23,720 nucleotides of DNA from an uncultured Balneolaceae bacterium (GTDB lineage Bacteria > Bacteroidota > Rhodothermia > Balneolales > Balneolaceae): the NCBI GenBank assembly GCA_937982515.1, contig CALJMB010000193.1, positions 1 to 23,720 on the forward strand. The letters are read 5' to 3'. The notes below the pieces were generated by a model. The model was not told where the DNA came from. It was given only the letters and a program-made list of their open reading frames with translations, and did no database searches. This document shows, piece by piece, positions 1 to 7,871 of the stretch. How positions within the stretch are numbered: the first letter of the stretch is position 1; every line of letters starts with the position of its first letter. A program made the translations under genes and the position numbers.

Positions 1-75
1 TAGAAGGCAGCTTGTTACTGCCACTCCTCCCTGTACCGGGGGTGGCACGAGCGGACGCTCGCGCCATGGAAGCCT

Positions 76-227
<152 letters not shown>

Positions 228-294
228 CGCTGCTTACTGTTCCCAGCTCAATCTGTGCCGATCTGTGGCCAGACCCCCGTCCGCGCTCCCTCCG

Positions 295-1227
295 CTAATC
301 TGCCTTGCAGGTACATTTCACCGGTGGCAATATACGCTGTTCCAGATTCATCCTGTGGAGCCGGTCTTTTCTCCATTCAAAACATCGGCTGCATGAGGCA
401 AACTGCTCCAGATCCCACAAGTCGGCAAAGACACGTCCTTTACTCAGCCTGAGCGCCTGTTCAAATGCCGTTTCCAGTGCATTGAGGGTGGAGGGGGCGA
501 AGGCTCCTTCCGCGAGAAGCTTATCCATAAATCCGTTGCCGGCGCGGGTGGGAATGATGGAGCAGGCCGTAGAGCCGTGGTCAAAGGCGAACTCCGCGGA
601 GCGCACCGTCCATGTGATATGCTCGCGGGCATCGGTTAAATAGGGCGGATTCAGCAGAAGAAACGTACGGACATCGATGTTGTGCCGGATCAGAAACGCG
701 GCCGCTTCGGCGTAATCTTCAACCGTAATTTGCTTATTGAGGCGGGGCAGTACTTCCGGGTGGATGGTTTCCAGCCCGAGGGCAATCTCCAGTTTGCCGG
801 TCAGCCTTTCGCTGAACTCCAGGCAGGGGAGGCCGCACAGTTTAGGATGATTTTCGACGATCACCCGGTCAAAGCCAGACAGAAGGCCGGCAATGGCGGG
901 ATGATCTTCAGGCGGTATCGCTTTGGAGTCAAAGAAGTTTCCGCTGTTGTACAGCTTAACGACCGATGCCTCCGGCAGGCGTTCCAGGGCGTATTCAATC
1001 TGGCGGGGAATAGCCCCTGCCGGCGTTGGCCCGTCGAGGGTGTGTTTCCAGAGGTCGCACATCACGCATCGGAACGGGCACTCTTTGTTGGTAAGGAAGA
1101 TAGTATTTACAGAACGTACCATGCCTGTGGCGTCCGTTTCCTGCTCATTCAGAAACAGATAGGGGATATTCGGATCGACGGCTTCTTTAGGGCCGCGTAA
1201 CCGCTCGATTGGTAAATGATCAGGCAT
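295..1227 (-). CDS. Radical SAM protein, RaSEA/TIGR01210-like
   Basis: A 310-aa radical SAM enzyme. The cluster-binding motif CxxxCxxC is at residues 50-57 (C50, C54, C57), and later segments (VKLYNSG, VENHP, LEIALGLET, TFLLLNPP) fit a TIM-barrel core of the Elp3/archaeosine-synthase RaSEA kind. The C-terminus has a second cysteine group, C279-x2-C282 and C305-x-C307, which could bind zinc or another Fe-S cluster. The open frame continues upstream to 1272, but ATG 1227 is preferred: it overlaps the stop of the asparagine-synthase-like gene by 8 nt, which suggests translational coupling, and the extra 15 residues look random. No Shine-Dalgarno is visible. The radical SAM assignment is firm; the subfamily is from recalled resemblance, and the substrate is unknown. 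Confidence 0.8.
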   Translation of the reverse strand: MPDHLPIERLRGPKEAVDPNIPYLFLNEQETDATGMVRSVNTIFLTNKECPFRCVMCDLWKHTLDGPTPAGAIPRQIEYALERLPEASVVKLYNSGNFFDSKAIPPEDHPAIAGLLSGFDRVIVENHPKLCGLPCLEFSERLTGKLEIALGLETIHPEVLPRLNKQITVEDYAEAAAFLIRHNIDVRTFLLLNPPYLTDAREHITWTVRSAEFAFDHGSTACSIIPTRAGNGFMDKLLAEGAFAPSTLNALETAFEQALRLSKGRVFADLWDLEQFASCSRCFEWRKDRLHRMNLEQRILPPVKCTCKAD

Positions 1228-2548
1228 AGAGTGAGTTGAAGTAGAGGCGGTATTCCATCTCATTGCTCGCAAACAACTCGCTGAACTTCTCCTTCTTTAA
1301 AACCCCGTGCTGAAGGCGCCGCTTGGGAAATACCGGCATATCAAAACCGGTTACGGCCTTTACGCCCCGCTTCACAATCTCGCCCTTCAGCGCGTACAGC
1401 TTCTCATGGCTCCAGTCTGTAAGCCGGATAAACGGTATTCCCTCAGAGACCTGTATGACGTTGGGAAGAGAATAGGGGCTGAATCCTCTGAAGCCATATT
1501 TGCGGGCGGGGGCATAGGTGCGTACATGTCCCCGGCTCTGTCCGCCCGAATAGGTAAGAGAATGTTTGATTTTATCCACACCCCAGCCCTCGTGATACAG
1601 CAGGGGATTGTTAAGTACGCTGCGGATGGTGAGCTCGGGATTCTCCTCAATGGGGTAGGCTTTCAGGTTTTCATCCCCTCCGTCGCCATCCGCCAGATAC
1701 TTCCAGCCGGGATACTGCCGGCGGATTTGCCTGCACAGGGCCAGGGTCATGGCGGCGGCTTCCACGTCCAGCGCCTTGTAATCTTCAATAGTACGGATCG
1801 TTTCCCGGTAGTCGATCTCTGAGGGAGCTACCTCCATAACCTCCAGAAAAAGCGCAAGTCCGAGCCGGTCCAGAAATTCATGGGCCTGCCGGGCATCGGG
1901 GCTGTCTCCTGTGGAAAGAGTAAACGCTTTGAGCCGCTGAGGGGAAAGACCCATACGGAGCATAGTGTGGTACAGGGTCAGGAAAACTGAACCGCTGTCT
2001 ATCCCCCCGGAAAAGAGGACGCCGATCGGTTCTTTTTCCGGTATGGTCTGCAGCCACTTGCCGCATTCGGCAGCGAGGGCGCTGATGTACGCTTTGCCTA
2101 TGTGATCCGGGTCGGCATCAAGCGTTTCGCGTTCCGGTTCGAAAAAGCGTGTGTAGGTAGGATTGGGATCGGGGCAGCCGATCACATCCACCCGTACCAC
2201 ATAATGGGCGGGAACCATCCGGGTGTAGGAAGGGTGAAACTGCTCGTGCAGATTCAGTTTTTTGAGATGGTTATAAATCTCATCCATCCGCTCGGCCACA
2301 ATAAGCATGGGGCCGGATTCTTGTTTAGCCAGGAAATAGCGCATCGGCCGCCCGATGGAGCGGGCCATGTATACCTGTTGTCCATCTCTTTTAACCAGGG
2401 CAAACTGCCCGTCGATATGGCGGATGCGGCCCGGATCTCCGGAAACGAGCCGCTCTTCAGCCTCTTCCGTAGACATATTGAAGATGTGATTCTGTTCCGG
2501 GTCCAGCAGGTTTACAAAATCGGAAATGTATGGGTGATGGGTGTTCAT
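1220..2548 (-). CDS. Asparagine-synthase-like ATP-dependent ligase, no glutaminase Cys
   Basis: A 442-aa protein from ATG 2548. Residues about 40-120 keep the pattern of a class II glutamine amidotransferase fold (DGQFALV, then a RSIGRPMRYF segment where true enzymes have a PLYY-type motif), but there is no Cys near the N-terminus to act as the nucleophile. The C-terminal half is an asparagine-synthase domain with the PP-loop SGGIDSGS (180-187) and GDGGDEN (288-294), so ATP-dependent adenylation of a carboxylate is expected. Family members lacking the Cys include beta-lactam and carbapenam synthetases, which use an internal amine; others may use ammonia. The frame is open to 2653, but the upstream 35 residues do not look like the family's start. 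The gene is followed, with 8-nt overlap, by a radical SAM gene, so the two probably act in one pathway. Confidence 0.82.
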   Translation of the reverse strand: MNTHHPYISDFVNLLDPEQNHIFNMSTEEAEERLVSGDPGRIRHIDGQFALVKRDGQQVYMARSIGRPMRYFLAKQESGPMLIVAERMDEIYNHLKKLNLHEQFHPSYTRMVPAHYVVRVDVIGCPDPNPTYTRFFEPERETLDADPDHIGKAYISALAAECGKWLQTIPEKEPIGVLFSGGIDSGSVFLTLYHTMLRMGLSPQRLKAFTLSTGDSPDARQAHEFLDRLGLALFLEVMEVAPSEIDYRETIRTIEDYKALDVEAAAMTLALCRQIRRQYPGWKYLADGDGGDENLKAYPIEENPELTIRSVLNNPLLYHEGWGVDKIKHSLTYSGGQSRGHVRTYAPARKYGFRGFSPYSLPNVIQVSEGIPFIRLTDWSHEKLYALKGEIVKRGVKAVTGFDMPVFPKRRLQHGVLKKEKFSELFASNEMEYRLYFNSLYA

Positions 2549-2830
2549 AAACTGAAATAACGTGGTTAAAGATATTTGAATAGGTGTCCGCGCGATTAAC
2601 TCTTTAGAAGCCGGTCCGATCACCGCGTAAATGAATATACTTATTGGCTGCACTTTTCAAAACTTGTGCAGAACGTTAATATTTATCAAAAGTGTGGTTG
2701 TTTCGGGCTATTGCATAAACTAAATTTTATAATTACTCTCAATCAGTGAATGTATCACACAGAGGATAATCGATACGGCGCGCGTGAATGTGTGCCCAGA
2801 CTTAAAGATCTGCAAACTTAAAGGAAGACT
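2549..2830. promoter_or_regulatory. Divergent intergenic region, possible -10 box
   Basis: This 282-bp AT-rich gap separates the minus-strand asparagine-synthase/radical SAM pair from the plus-strand nucleoside symporter, so it should hold promoters for both. A perfect TATAAT lies at 2728-2733 on the plus strand, but the position 17 bp upstream (2705-2710) is not a recognisable -35. Part of the gap (2549-2653) is also open in frame with the minus-strand gene. I see no operator. Confidence 0.35.
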
Positions 2831-4090
2831 ATGAATAAGTTAATTCAGGTAAAATTAAGTGCCATGATGTTTCTGGAGTTCTTTGTCTGGGGCGCATGGT
2901 ATACGGTAATATCTGTATATATGACGAAGCATGGCATGGAAAACCTGGCACAATGGCCGTTTACCGCCAATGCCATTGCGGCGATTGCAGCACCGTTCTT
3001 TGTGGGGTTAATTGCCGATCGTTATTTTGCCACGGAGAAAGTGTTGGGTACGCTGCACATCTTAGGCGCCGTGTTTATGTTCCTGACACCTCTGGCCACG
3101 GGTAACCCCCTGATTTTCATCTTACTGCTTTTCGCTTACAATCTCTGTTATATGCCTACCATGAGCCTTGCCAACACGCTGGCTTTTCACAATATGGAAG
3201 ATCAGGAAAAGCAGTTTCCCATCATCCGGGTTTTCGGAACTATTGGCTGGATTGTGGCGGGACTTGTAATCAGTTTTGTGCTGGGCATATTTGTGGCGGA
3301 AAGTGTAGTTCCTGAAGAAACCGCCTTGCCGCTGTATCTCACCTCCGGGGCCAGCCTGCTGTTCGGCCTGTATAGTTTCACTCTTCCCCACACACCGCCT
3401 CCGGCCAAGGGAGAGAAAGTCTCCATTCGAAGTATCACCGGGGTCGATGCGTTTAAGGTGTTGGGCAGCCGTTCCTTCTATATCTTTTTGTTTAGTTCGC
3501 TTCTGATCTGTATTCCTCTGCAAGCCTATTATATTTATACCCCGGTATTCATGGGGAATACCGGTTTTGAGAACATAGCCGCCACTTTGACCATCGGGCA
3601 GATGTCTGAAGCATTCTTTATGGTGCTTATACCGGTTCTTTTTGTTCGCTGGGGTGTTAAATGGATGCTGGGAGTAGGCATGCTGGCCTGGGTTGCCCGG
3701 TATGCCTTGTTTGCACTCGGCGCACCCGCCGAAGTTACCTGGATGATTATTGCAGGTATAGCTCTGCACGGTATCTGCTACGACTTCTTCTTTGTAACGG
3801 GGCAGATCTACGTGGATAAAAAAGCAACTGCCGATATCCGGGGACAGGCGCAGGGGCTCATTGTTTTGGTTACTTATGGCGTAGGCATGTTTATCGGAGC
3901 CCAGATTGCCGGCGCGGTCTACAACAGTTTCCTGGGCGATGTCGGCCGGCTGACTTTGCAGCAGTGGCAGGAATTCTGGTGGATCCCCGCTATCTTTGCC
4001 GGCGCCGTGTTTGTCTTCTTTATGATATTCTTTAACGATCGGGTGATTGCAGAAGGAGAAGACGTAAGTGAGGCCGATATTAAAGTGTAG
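2831..4090 (+). CDS. nupG: NupG/XapB-family nucleoside:H+ symporter
   Basis: A 419-aa inner-membrane transporter of the major facilitator superfamily, nucleoside:H+ symporter family, expected to import nucleosides with protons. The length matches E. coli NupG (about 418 aa). The first helix (about residues 11-31) carries the typical MMFLEFFVWGAWY start, followed by FTANAIAAIAAPFFVGLIADRYF in the next helices, and about 12 hydrophobic segments in all. The start is supported by a good ribosome site, AAAGGAAG, about 5 nt before ATG 2831. A strong terminator follows directly, so it is probably monocistronic. Substrate range cannot be read from the sequence. Confidence 0.92.
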   Translation: MNKLIQVKLSAMMFLEFFVWGAWYTVISVYMTKHGMENLAQWPFTANAIAAIAAPFFVGLIADRYFATEKVLGTLHILGAVFMFLTPLATGNPLIFILLLFAYNLCYMPTMSLANTLAFHNMEDQEKQFPIIRVFGTIGWIVAGLVISFVLGIFVAESVVPEETALPLYLTSGASLLFGLYSFTLPHTPPPAKGEKVSIRSITGVDAFKVLGSRSFYIFLFSSLLICIPLQAYYIYTPVFMGNTGFENIAATLTIGQMSEAFFMVLIPVLFVRWGVKWMLGVGMLAWVARYALFALGAPAEVTWMIIAGIALHGICYDFFFVTGQIYVDKKATADIRGQAQGLIVLVTYGVGMFIGAQIAGAVYNSFLGDVGRLTLQQWQEFWWIPAIFAGAVFVFFMIFFNDRVIAEGEDVSEADIKV

Positions 4091-4100
4091 GATATTCAGA

Positions 4101-4142
4101 AATGGAGGCTGCCGGAAGCAGCGGGCGGCAGCCTCCATTTTT
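4101..4142 (+). terminator. Rho-independent terminator after nupG
   Basis: A perfect 13-bp stem, 4101-4113 with 4127-4139 (AATGGAGGCTGCC and its complement), a 13-nt loop, and a run of five T at 4138-4142. It starts 10 nt after the nupG stop. Confidence 0.92.
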
Positions 4143-4233
4143 CTCACTCAGATAAATGGTTCATTATCCCGGGCTTTTAGGTATCTGGTTCGTTATTTTG
4201 ATGCAGTAATGAGTTGACTAAATATCCATTGGC

Positions 4234-5115
4234 ATGAGAGATAAAAACCAGGGCAAGCTTATCGATGTGGAAAATCCACTACAAGAAAGACTGGGCAAGG
4301 CCTTTTTTAATGACATACCCAAAGTTCCCGGTGTCTACAGAATGTACAGCAAGAGCGGGCAGCTGTTATATGTGGGCAAAGCAAAAAACTTGCGCACCCG
4401 CCTCTTCTCATATCGGAGAGCCCGTAATGACAACGTTTCGGTGAAAGTCAGGAGACTTATCCGTATGATTTATCGAATCGATTATGAATGTTGTGTAACG
4501 GAAGAAGAAGCGCTCCTGAAAGAAAATAAACTTATACGCGAGCAAAAGCCGGGTTTTAATGTGGCTAAGAAGAAGCCTAACACCTACTACTATCTGAGAG
4601 TGATTCCCACAGATTCCGGACTCTCATTTCGTCTGTCCATGGAGTTGGAAGAGAAGGAAGATGGAGGCTACGTCTACGGCGCTTTTAAGGGGCATCGCAC
4701 TGTGCGACAGGGAACAGGTGCCTTGTTGCGCCAGCTTTATCTGCTGGAAAATGAATTGACTTCCGTTTTTGGTTTTCCCGGTACCCTGCTTAGAAATCTG
4801 ACGCCGTTACGGTATGATCTCAAGTTTCGGGAAAGGGGATTCCTTACAGAAGAAACCATAGATAAGCTGCATCACTTTTTACTGGGCAGTTCTTCGGAAC
4901 TGATGTCGACGCTTGTTCAGTCGGTTGCCGAACGCGACTTGCTGCAGGATTTTATGGGCAGGCTGATTCTCAAAGATTTTGAATCGCTTAAACAGTTCCA
5001 TGTTTACTGTGCCAGACGAAATCATGAATTAGTAGAAACCCTACAGCTGCCTTCCCACCTTATACCTCAGCAGAAGCTTGATGACTATCTGGTACAGGCC
5101 GCTTTTGTCCGATGA
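4234..5115 (+). CDS. GIY-YIG endonuclease, UvrC N-terminal/Cho-like
   Basis: A 293-aa protein whose first 110 residues form a GIY-YIG nuclease domain close to that of UvrC: PGVYRMY (32-38, the GIY half), LLYVGKAKNLRTRL (44-57, the YIG half with the catalytic Arg), the Glu of EEALLKEN (E97) and the Asn of PGFN (N109). The catalytic set looks complete. The UvrB-binding, RNase H-like and HhH parts of UvrC (about 600 aa) are absent, and the length matches Cho (about 295 aa), the UvrC homologue that incises 3' to lesions. Nucleotide excision repair is therefore the most likely role. The C-terminal 180 residues show no motif I recognise. No Shine-Dalgarno precedes ATG 4234; no better in-frame start is evident. 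Confidence 0.82.
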   Translation: MRDKNQGKLIDVENPLQERLGKAFFNDIPKVPGVYRMYSKSGQLLYVGKAKNLRTRLFSYRRARNDNVSVKVRRLIRMIYRIDYECCVTEEEALLKENKLIREQKPGFNVAKKKPNTYYYLRVIPTDSGLSFRLSMELEEKEDGGYVYGAFKGHRTVRQGTGALLRQLYLLENELTSVFGFPGTLLRNLTPLRYDLKFRERGFLTEETIDKLHHFLLGSSSELMSTLVQSVAERDLLQDFMGRLILKDFESLKQFHVYCARRNHELVETLQLPSHLIPQQKLDDYLVQAAFVR

Positions 5116-5331
5116 AACCGGCGTTTCTCTACCTGTATGAAAGTTCCCATCTTACCCTGATATAAGGCCCCAGGCACCGGTATTTTACGTAACGTTACAA
5201 ATATTAAATTTTCCTAATATTATTTTTTGTACTATATTTAGGAACCATTTATTCGGAAAGAATCGGCGTAAAGCAGAAGGCCGGCTTTTCCTTCTGTCTA
5301 TGCTTAACTCTAACGCATGCTGAGGAGAAGA
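5116..5331 (+). promoter_or_regulatory. AT-rich leader with palindrome and hairpin
   Basis: The gap before the secreted-protein gene contains the perfect 10-bp palindrome GTAACGTTAC (5189-5198), a very AT-rich stretch around 5200-5245 that could hold a promoter, and a 7-bp hairpin CAGAAGG/CCTTCTG (5274-5280 with 5290-5296) in the probable 5' leader. No -35/-10 pair is clear enough to call. Confidence 0.3.
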
Positions 5332-5904
5332 ATGAAGGCTTTGTTTCTGGTACTGTTATTCCCCGCCCTTTTATTTGGCCAGATAGTTGTGAACGTTGAT
5401 GGTCCGCCCGATATCTCTTATTCCTCTTCTGAAGTTAATCCTGTTGATGTCCGAAATGGCAATGTAATAGCCGCTCAATACGAAATAGTCCGTGATCTTT
5501 CCGGAGACAACGAATATTTTGATCTTGTCATCCATGCCTATTCTTATCGGGACGCGTTAAAACCATCGGACGTCGAGGCTCTGTTTACTGTAGACGGGCT
5601 GGGAAAAGTTTTTAAAGCTCTGCGCTGGACTTCGCGTTACGAACCTGGGAAAGTAGTCAGCTCTATAGTCATACGTCTAAGTAAGGAGGAGCTCAAAAGC
5701 ATAAGTTATGCAGGATCTGTAGGGCTGAAAATTGGCGTCAATTCATTTTCTTTTTCCCACATGGCCAGATACGATATGAGGCAGATTGTTGCACGAATTG
5801 AGCCCCATTTCCACAAAAAACCAAGCTTTTACAACAGCAGTACAACCGGGATAAAAGTAATACGAGGCAACCGAAATGGGAAGTCTTTGACCTCAACGTT
5901 ATGA
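5332..5904 (+). CDS. Secreted protein of unknown function
   Basis: A 190-aa protein I do not recognise. It begins with a signal peptide (MKALFLVLLFPALLFG) with probable cleavage before Gln-17, a pattern common in Bacteroidota-type exported proteins. The mature part of about 170 residues is rich in alternating hydrophobic residues (VIHAYSY, SSIVIRLS, VGLKIGV), suggesting a beta-rich fold, and ends in a basic tail. ATG 5332 is chosen over ATG 5317 because GAGGAG sits about 5 nt before it and the longer form would only add MLRRR. Base composition is AT-richer than the dcw genes. It is likely periplasmic or cell-surface. Confidence 0.65.
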   Translation: MKALFLVLLFPALLFGQIVVNVDGPPDISYSSSEVNPVDVRNGNVIAAQYEIVRDLSGDNEYFDLVIHAYSYRDALKPSDVEALFTVDGLGKVFKALRWTSRYEPGKVVSSIVIRLSKEELKSISYAGSVGLKIGVNSFSFSHMARYDMRQIVARIEPHFHKKPSFYNSSTTGIKVIRGNRNGKSLTSTL

Positions 5905-6045
5905 GCCTCCAGTCAATCGCCCATGCGCTCTGACACAACCCGGAGTACAATTAAAATTGATTGCCCGCCCGAAACAAAATAATGAGATAGCACTATCATA
6001 GATTGATAAAACTAACTATTCTCATCGGCTTGCAGAGACTGATCC

Positions 6046-6498
6046 ATGTTTACTTATTCAGGCAGTATAAAGAGGAATTACCAGCTTGCTGATGGAGAGT
6101 CTGTCCTTTATCTGTTTACGAAAGCATCGGTACTGATTACCGACAAAAGAGTTCAGAAATTATCTTCTCCGGGAGAAGCGCTGGGGTTTACCAGCATCTT
6201 GCTGGAAGATATTACATCCATTCAGGTACGATATGATACCAGTACCTGGGCTTTGATTTTGGGTATATTGGCAGGTATAACGGGCCTCGGCGCAATTATT
6301 GAATTTCACGCATTGGGGTTATTGGGGCTGGGGGTTGGTGCTATTTTCATGATCTATTACTTTCAGTCACTGGAAAGTGTGATAGAATTTAGGAGCCCGT
6401 CTGCCGGCATTAAGCTGCCGCTAAAATATCTATCCGACATGAATATTCCGGATTTAGTAAACAAAATTGAGCAGGCCAGAATGTTGACGAAAAAATAG
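6046..6498 (+). CDS. Membrane protein with split PH-like domain
   Basis: A 150-aa protein with two transmembrane helices close together (about 67-86 and 88-107). They are inserted between beta-rich segments: residues 1-62 (including VLITDKRVQKLS and LLEDITSIQV) and 110-150 (SVIEFRSPSAGIKLPL, then a helix IPDLVNKIEQAR). The arrangement, with strands, a membrane hairpin, more strands and a closing helix, resembles bacterial PH-like (bPH) membrane proteins. This is inference from pattern; the role is unknown. It stands alone, with 141 bp before and 182 bp after, and has no clear Shine-Dalgarno. Confidence 0.68.
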   Translation: MFTYSGSIKRNYQLADGESVLYLFTKASVLITDKRVQKLSSPGEALGFTSILLEDITSIQVRYDTSTWALILGILAGITGLGAIIEFHALGLLGLGVGAIFMIYYFQSLESVIEFRSPSAGIKLPLKYLSDMNIPDLVNKIEQARMLTKK

Positions 6499-6680
6499 AT
6501 AAAATTTAGGTGTTTTAGTGATGACAGCCCTCTTCCTTTTTTCCCTGATATGCGATTAGCTTACGGCATATTTACGTAAGTGCAACTACCTAAAGCAAAT
6601 AAGTCTTTTCAGTTAGCAGAGGTTTTGCTATCATAGGCGTTCAACAAATTAAACGGCAACTTTGCTTAAGGCATGTTACG

Positions 6681-6932
6681 ATGGAAATAAAGGATTATGA
6701 TGTAAGTGGGGTATATCCTCACGAGGTTAACGGACATGTTGTTAATATCAAGTGGTCAGCCAGGAAAGAAGTTGATGATTGGAGAGAGAAGCCTTACATG
6801 TATGAGGCTGTAGCCAGTGTTGGGAAAGGGAAAAAAACTACAACTATTCGCATTGTTGAGGCAGATCCCAGAGAGGCTCAGCAGAAAATAGAAGAGAAAA
6901 TAAATCGCTTTTTCCGGGAGGAAGAGATATAA
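6681..6932 (+). CDS. Hypothetical 83-aa protein
   Basis: A small acidic/basic soluble protein I do not recognise. The pattern suggests two or three beta strands (VNGHVVNIKWSARK, YMYEAVASVG, TTTIRIVEA) and a charged C-terminal helix (PREAQQKIEEKINRFFREEE). There is no signal peptide or membrane segment. The start at ATG 6681 has no Shine-Dalgarno, but the composition is protein-like to the end. It is the last of three unrelated small genes before the dcw cluster. Confidence 0.55.
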   Translation: MEIKDYDVSGVYPHEVNGHVVNIKWSARKEVDDWREKPYMYEAVASVGKGKKTTTIRIVEADPREAQQKIEEKINRFFREEEI

Positions 6933-7019
6933 TACGCGCCGCTATCATAACTGGAAATTGGTAATCCCCCTTTTTTTATTATTTCCCATCTCATTTCCCA
7001 CAAGTTATCTCTGTAAATT

Positions 7020-7061
7020 CAGAAATAGCCGGAGCTATAGCATTAGTAGCCGGCTATTCTG
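7020..7061 (+). terminator. Terminator-like hairpin
   Basis: Arms CAGAAATAGCCGG (7020-7032) and CCGGCTATTCTG (7050-7061) pair over 12 bp with one bulged A; the loop is 17 nt. Only a short GTTT follows, so termination strength is uncertain. It lies about 90 nt after the stop of the 83-aa gene. Confidence 0.5.
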
Positions 7062-7193
7062 TTTAGCTGCTCATCCGAAGTCGAAAGCGGGATTGCCCTT
7101 CATATTCCAAAGCTTAATTTAAGCTCATTTAAATTCCACCCACTTTCTACCACGCCTAAGTACATGCACCCCCATCTCAGAGCATTGTCATCA

Positions 7194-7228
7194 AAAATAC
7201 CCCTTCATAGTTCATATATGGGGATTTT
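7194..7228. terminator. Possible bidirectional terminator hairpin
   Basis: AAAATACCCC (7194-7203) pairs with GGGGATTTT (7220-7228) with one bulged A. The A run on one side and T run on the other would let it act on either strand. It would insulate the mraZ promoter from upstream transcription. Confidence 0.4.
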
Positions 7229-7293
7229 ATATTACACGTCTATTATAATCGGTTGGAGGCCTGAGATTTAATATTGCTTTTCCCGGAAAGGTC

Positions 7294-7323
7294 TTGACAT
7301 ATTAGCTTTATTTAGGGTACATT
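7294..7323 (+). promoter_or_regulatory. mraZ promoter (sigma70-type)
   Basis: Perfect -35 TTGACA at 7294-7299, an 18-bp spacer, and -10 TACATT at 7318-7323 (4 of 6 to consensus). The start point would fall near 7330, about 75 nt before the mraZ ATG and inside the GTGGG boxes. It is the only convincing promoter I see for the dcw cluster. Confidence 0.65.
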
Positions 7324-7348
7324 GTGGGTAGAAGTGGGGGAATGTGGG
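7324..7348 (+). promoter_or_regulatory. MraZ operator, three GTGGG boxes at 10-bp spacing
   Basis: GTGGG occurs at 7324-7328, 7334-7338 and 7344-7348, each separated by exactly 5 nt. A degenerate TTGGT sits at the fourth position (7354-7358). This matches the repeats MraZ is known to bind upstream of its own operon in E. coli (TGGGN repeats with 10-bp period). The boxes begin directly after the -10 element, so binding should block initiation. Confidence 0.85.
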
Positions 7349-7403
7349 AATTCTTGGTCCACTACGGAATTTGTTAATGTCTGGTTAACTCTGGGGTGCT
7401 TTA

Positions 7404-7871
7404 ATGCCTAGTTTTAAAGGTCAATATGAACACAGTGTAGATAGCAAAGGTCGCGTAAGCTTCCCGGCTAAACTACGCAAAAGCCTGAACCCCGAGGCAC
7501 AGGAGCGCTTTACTATTTTAAGAGGGCTTGAGCCATGCCTTTATCTGTACCCGGAAGATGAATGGCAAAAAGTAGAAGACCAACTTTCCCAGATCAACAG
7601 TTTCACCAAGGAAGGCCGTACGGTAAAACGTAATTTTCTGCGTTTTGCCGAAGATGTCAGCCTTGATAACCAGAATCGAATCCCGCTTCCCACACAATTG
7701 GCAGATTGGGCCGGTATAGACGGTAAGGCCATTTTTATTGGCAGTGGCGAACGTATTGAGGTATGGTCGCCTGAAAAACTTAACGCTATCGACTCCGGTC
7801 TCAGCTTTGAATCGTATCAGGAACTTTTTGAGCGTGTGATGGGCGACCATGATACCAATGACGAAACATGA
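7404..7871 (+). CDS. mraZ: Transcriptional regulator MraZ
   Basis: A 155-aa DNA-binding protein that in other bacteria forms a ring and represses the dcw operon. It contains two AbrB-like (SpoVT-type) halves: residues 1-60 (GQYEHSVDSKGRVSFPAKLR) and about 78-145 (FAEDVSLDNQNRIPLPTQL). Each half has the DxxxR core, D13-x3-R17 in the first and DNQNR in the second. Length is normal (about 150 aa). It opens the cluster, is preceded by a promoter and three MraZ-type boxes, and its 3' end overlaps the rsmH start by 14 nt. Confidence 0.96.
   Translation: MPSFKGQYEHSVDSKGRVSFPAKLRKSLNPEAQERFTILRGLEPCLYLYPEDEWQKVEDQLSQINSFTKEGRTVKRNFLRFAEDVSLDNQNRIPLPTQLADWAGIDGKAIFIGSGERIEVWSPEKLNAIDSGLSFESYQELFERVMGDHDTNDET

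Larger units (their letters stand above)
6933..7403. other. 471-bp gap upstream of mraZ
   Basis: There is no gene in this stretch. It holds two terminator-like hairpins (7020-7061 and 7194-7228), then the mraZ promoter and three GTGGG boxes. The remaining sequence (about 7062-7190) is AT-rich and I see no further structure in it. Confidence 0.7.

Noticed and set aside
3122..4147. 341-codon open frame on the minus strand opposite nupG
   Set aside because: It is the antisense of a membrane protein gene, begins inside the terminator stem, and its translation is rich in His, Gln and Lys with no domain pattern.
4214..4219. TTGACT before the GIY-YIG gene as a -35 box
   Set aside because: A -10 box at normal spacing would fall inside the coding sequence, after the start codon.
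5982..6024. Imperfect inverted repeat ATGAGATAG...CTATTCTCAT before the PH-like gene
   Set aside because: The arms are AT-rich, differ by one base and are far apart; it could easily be chance.
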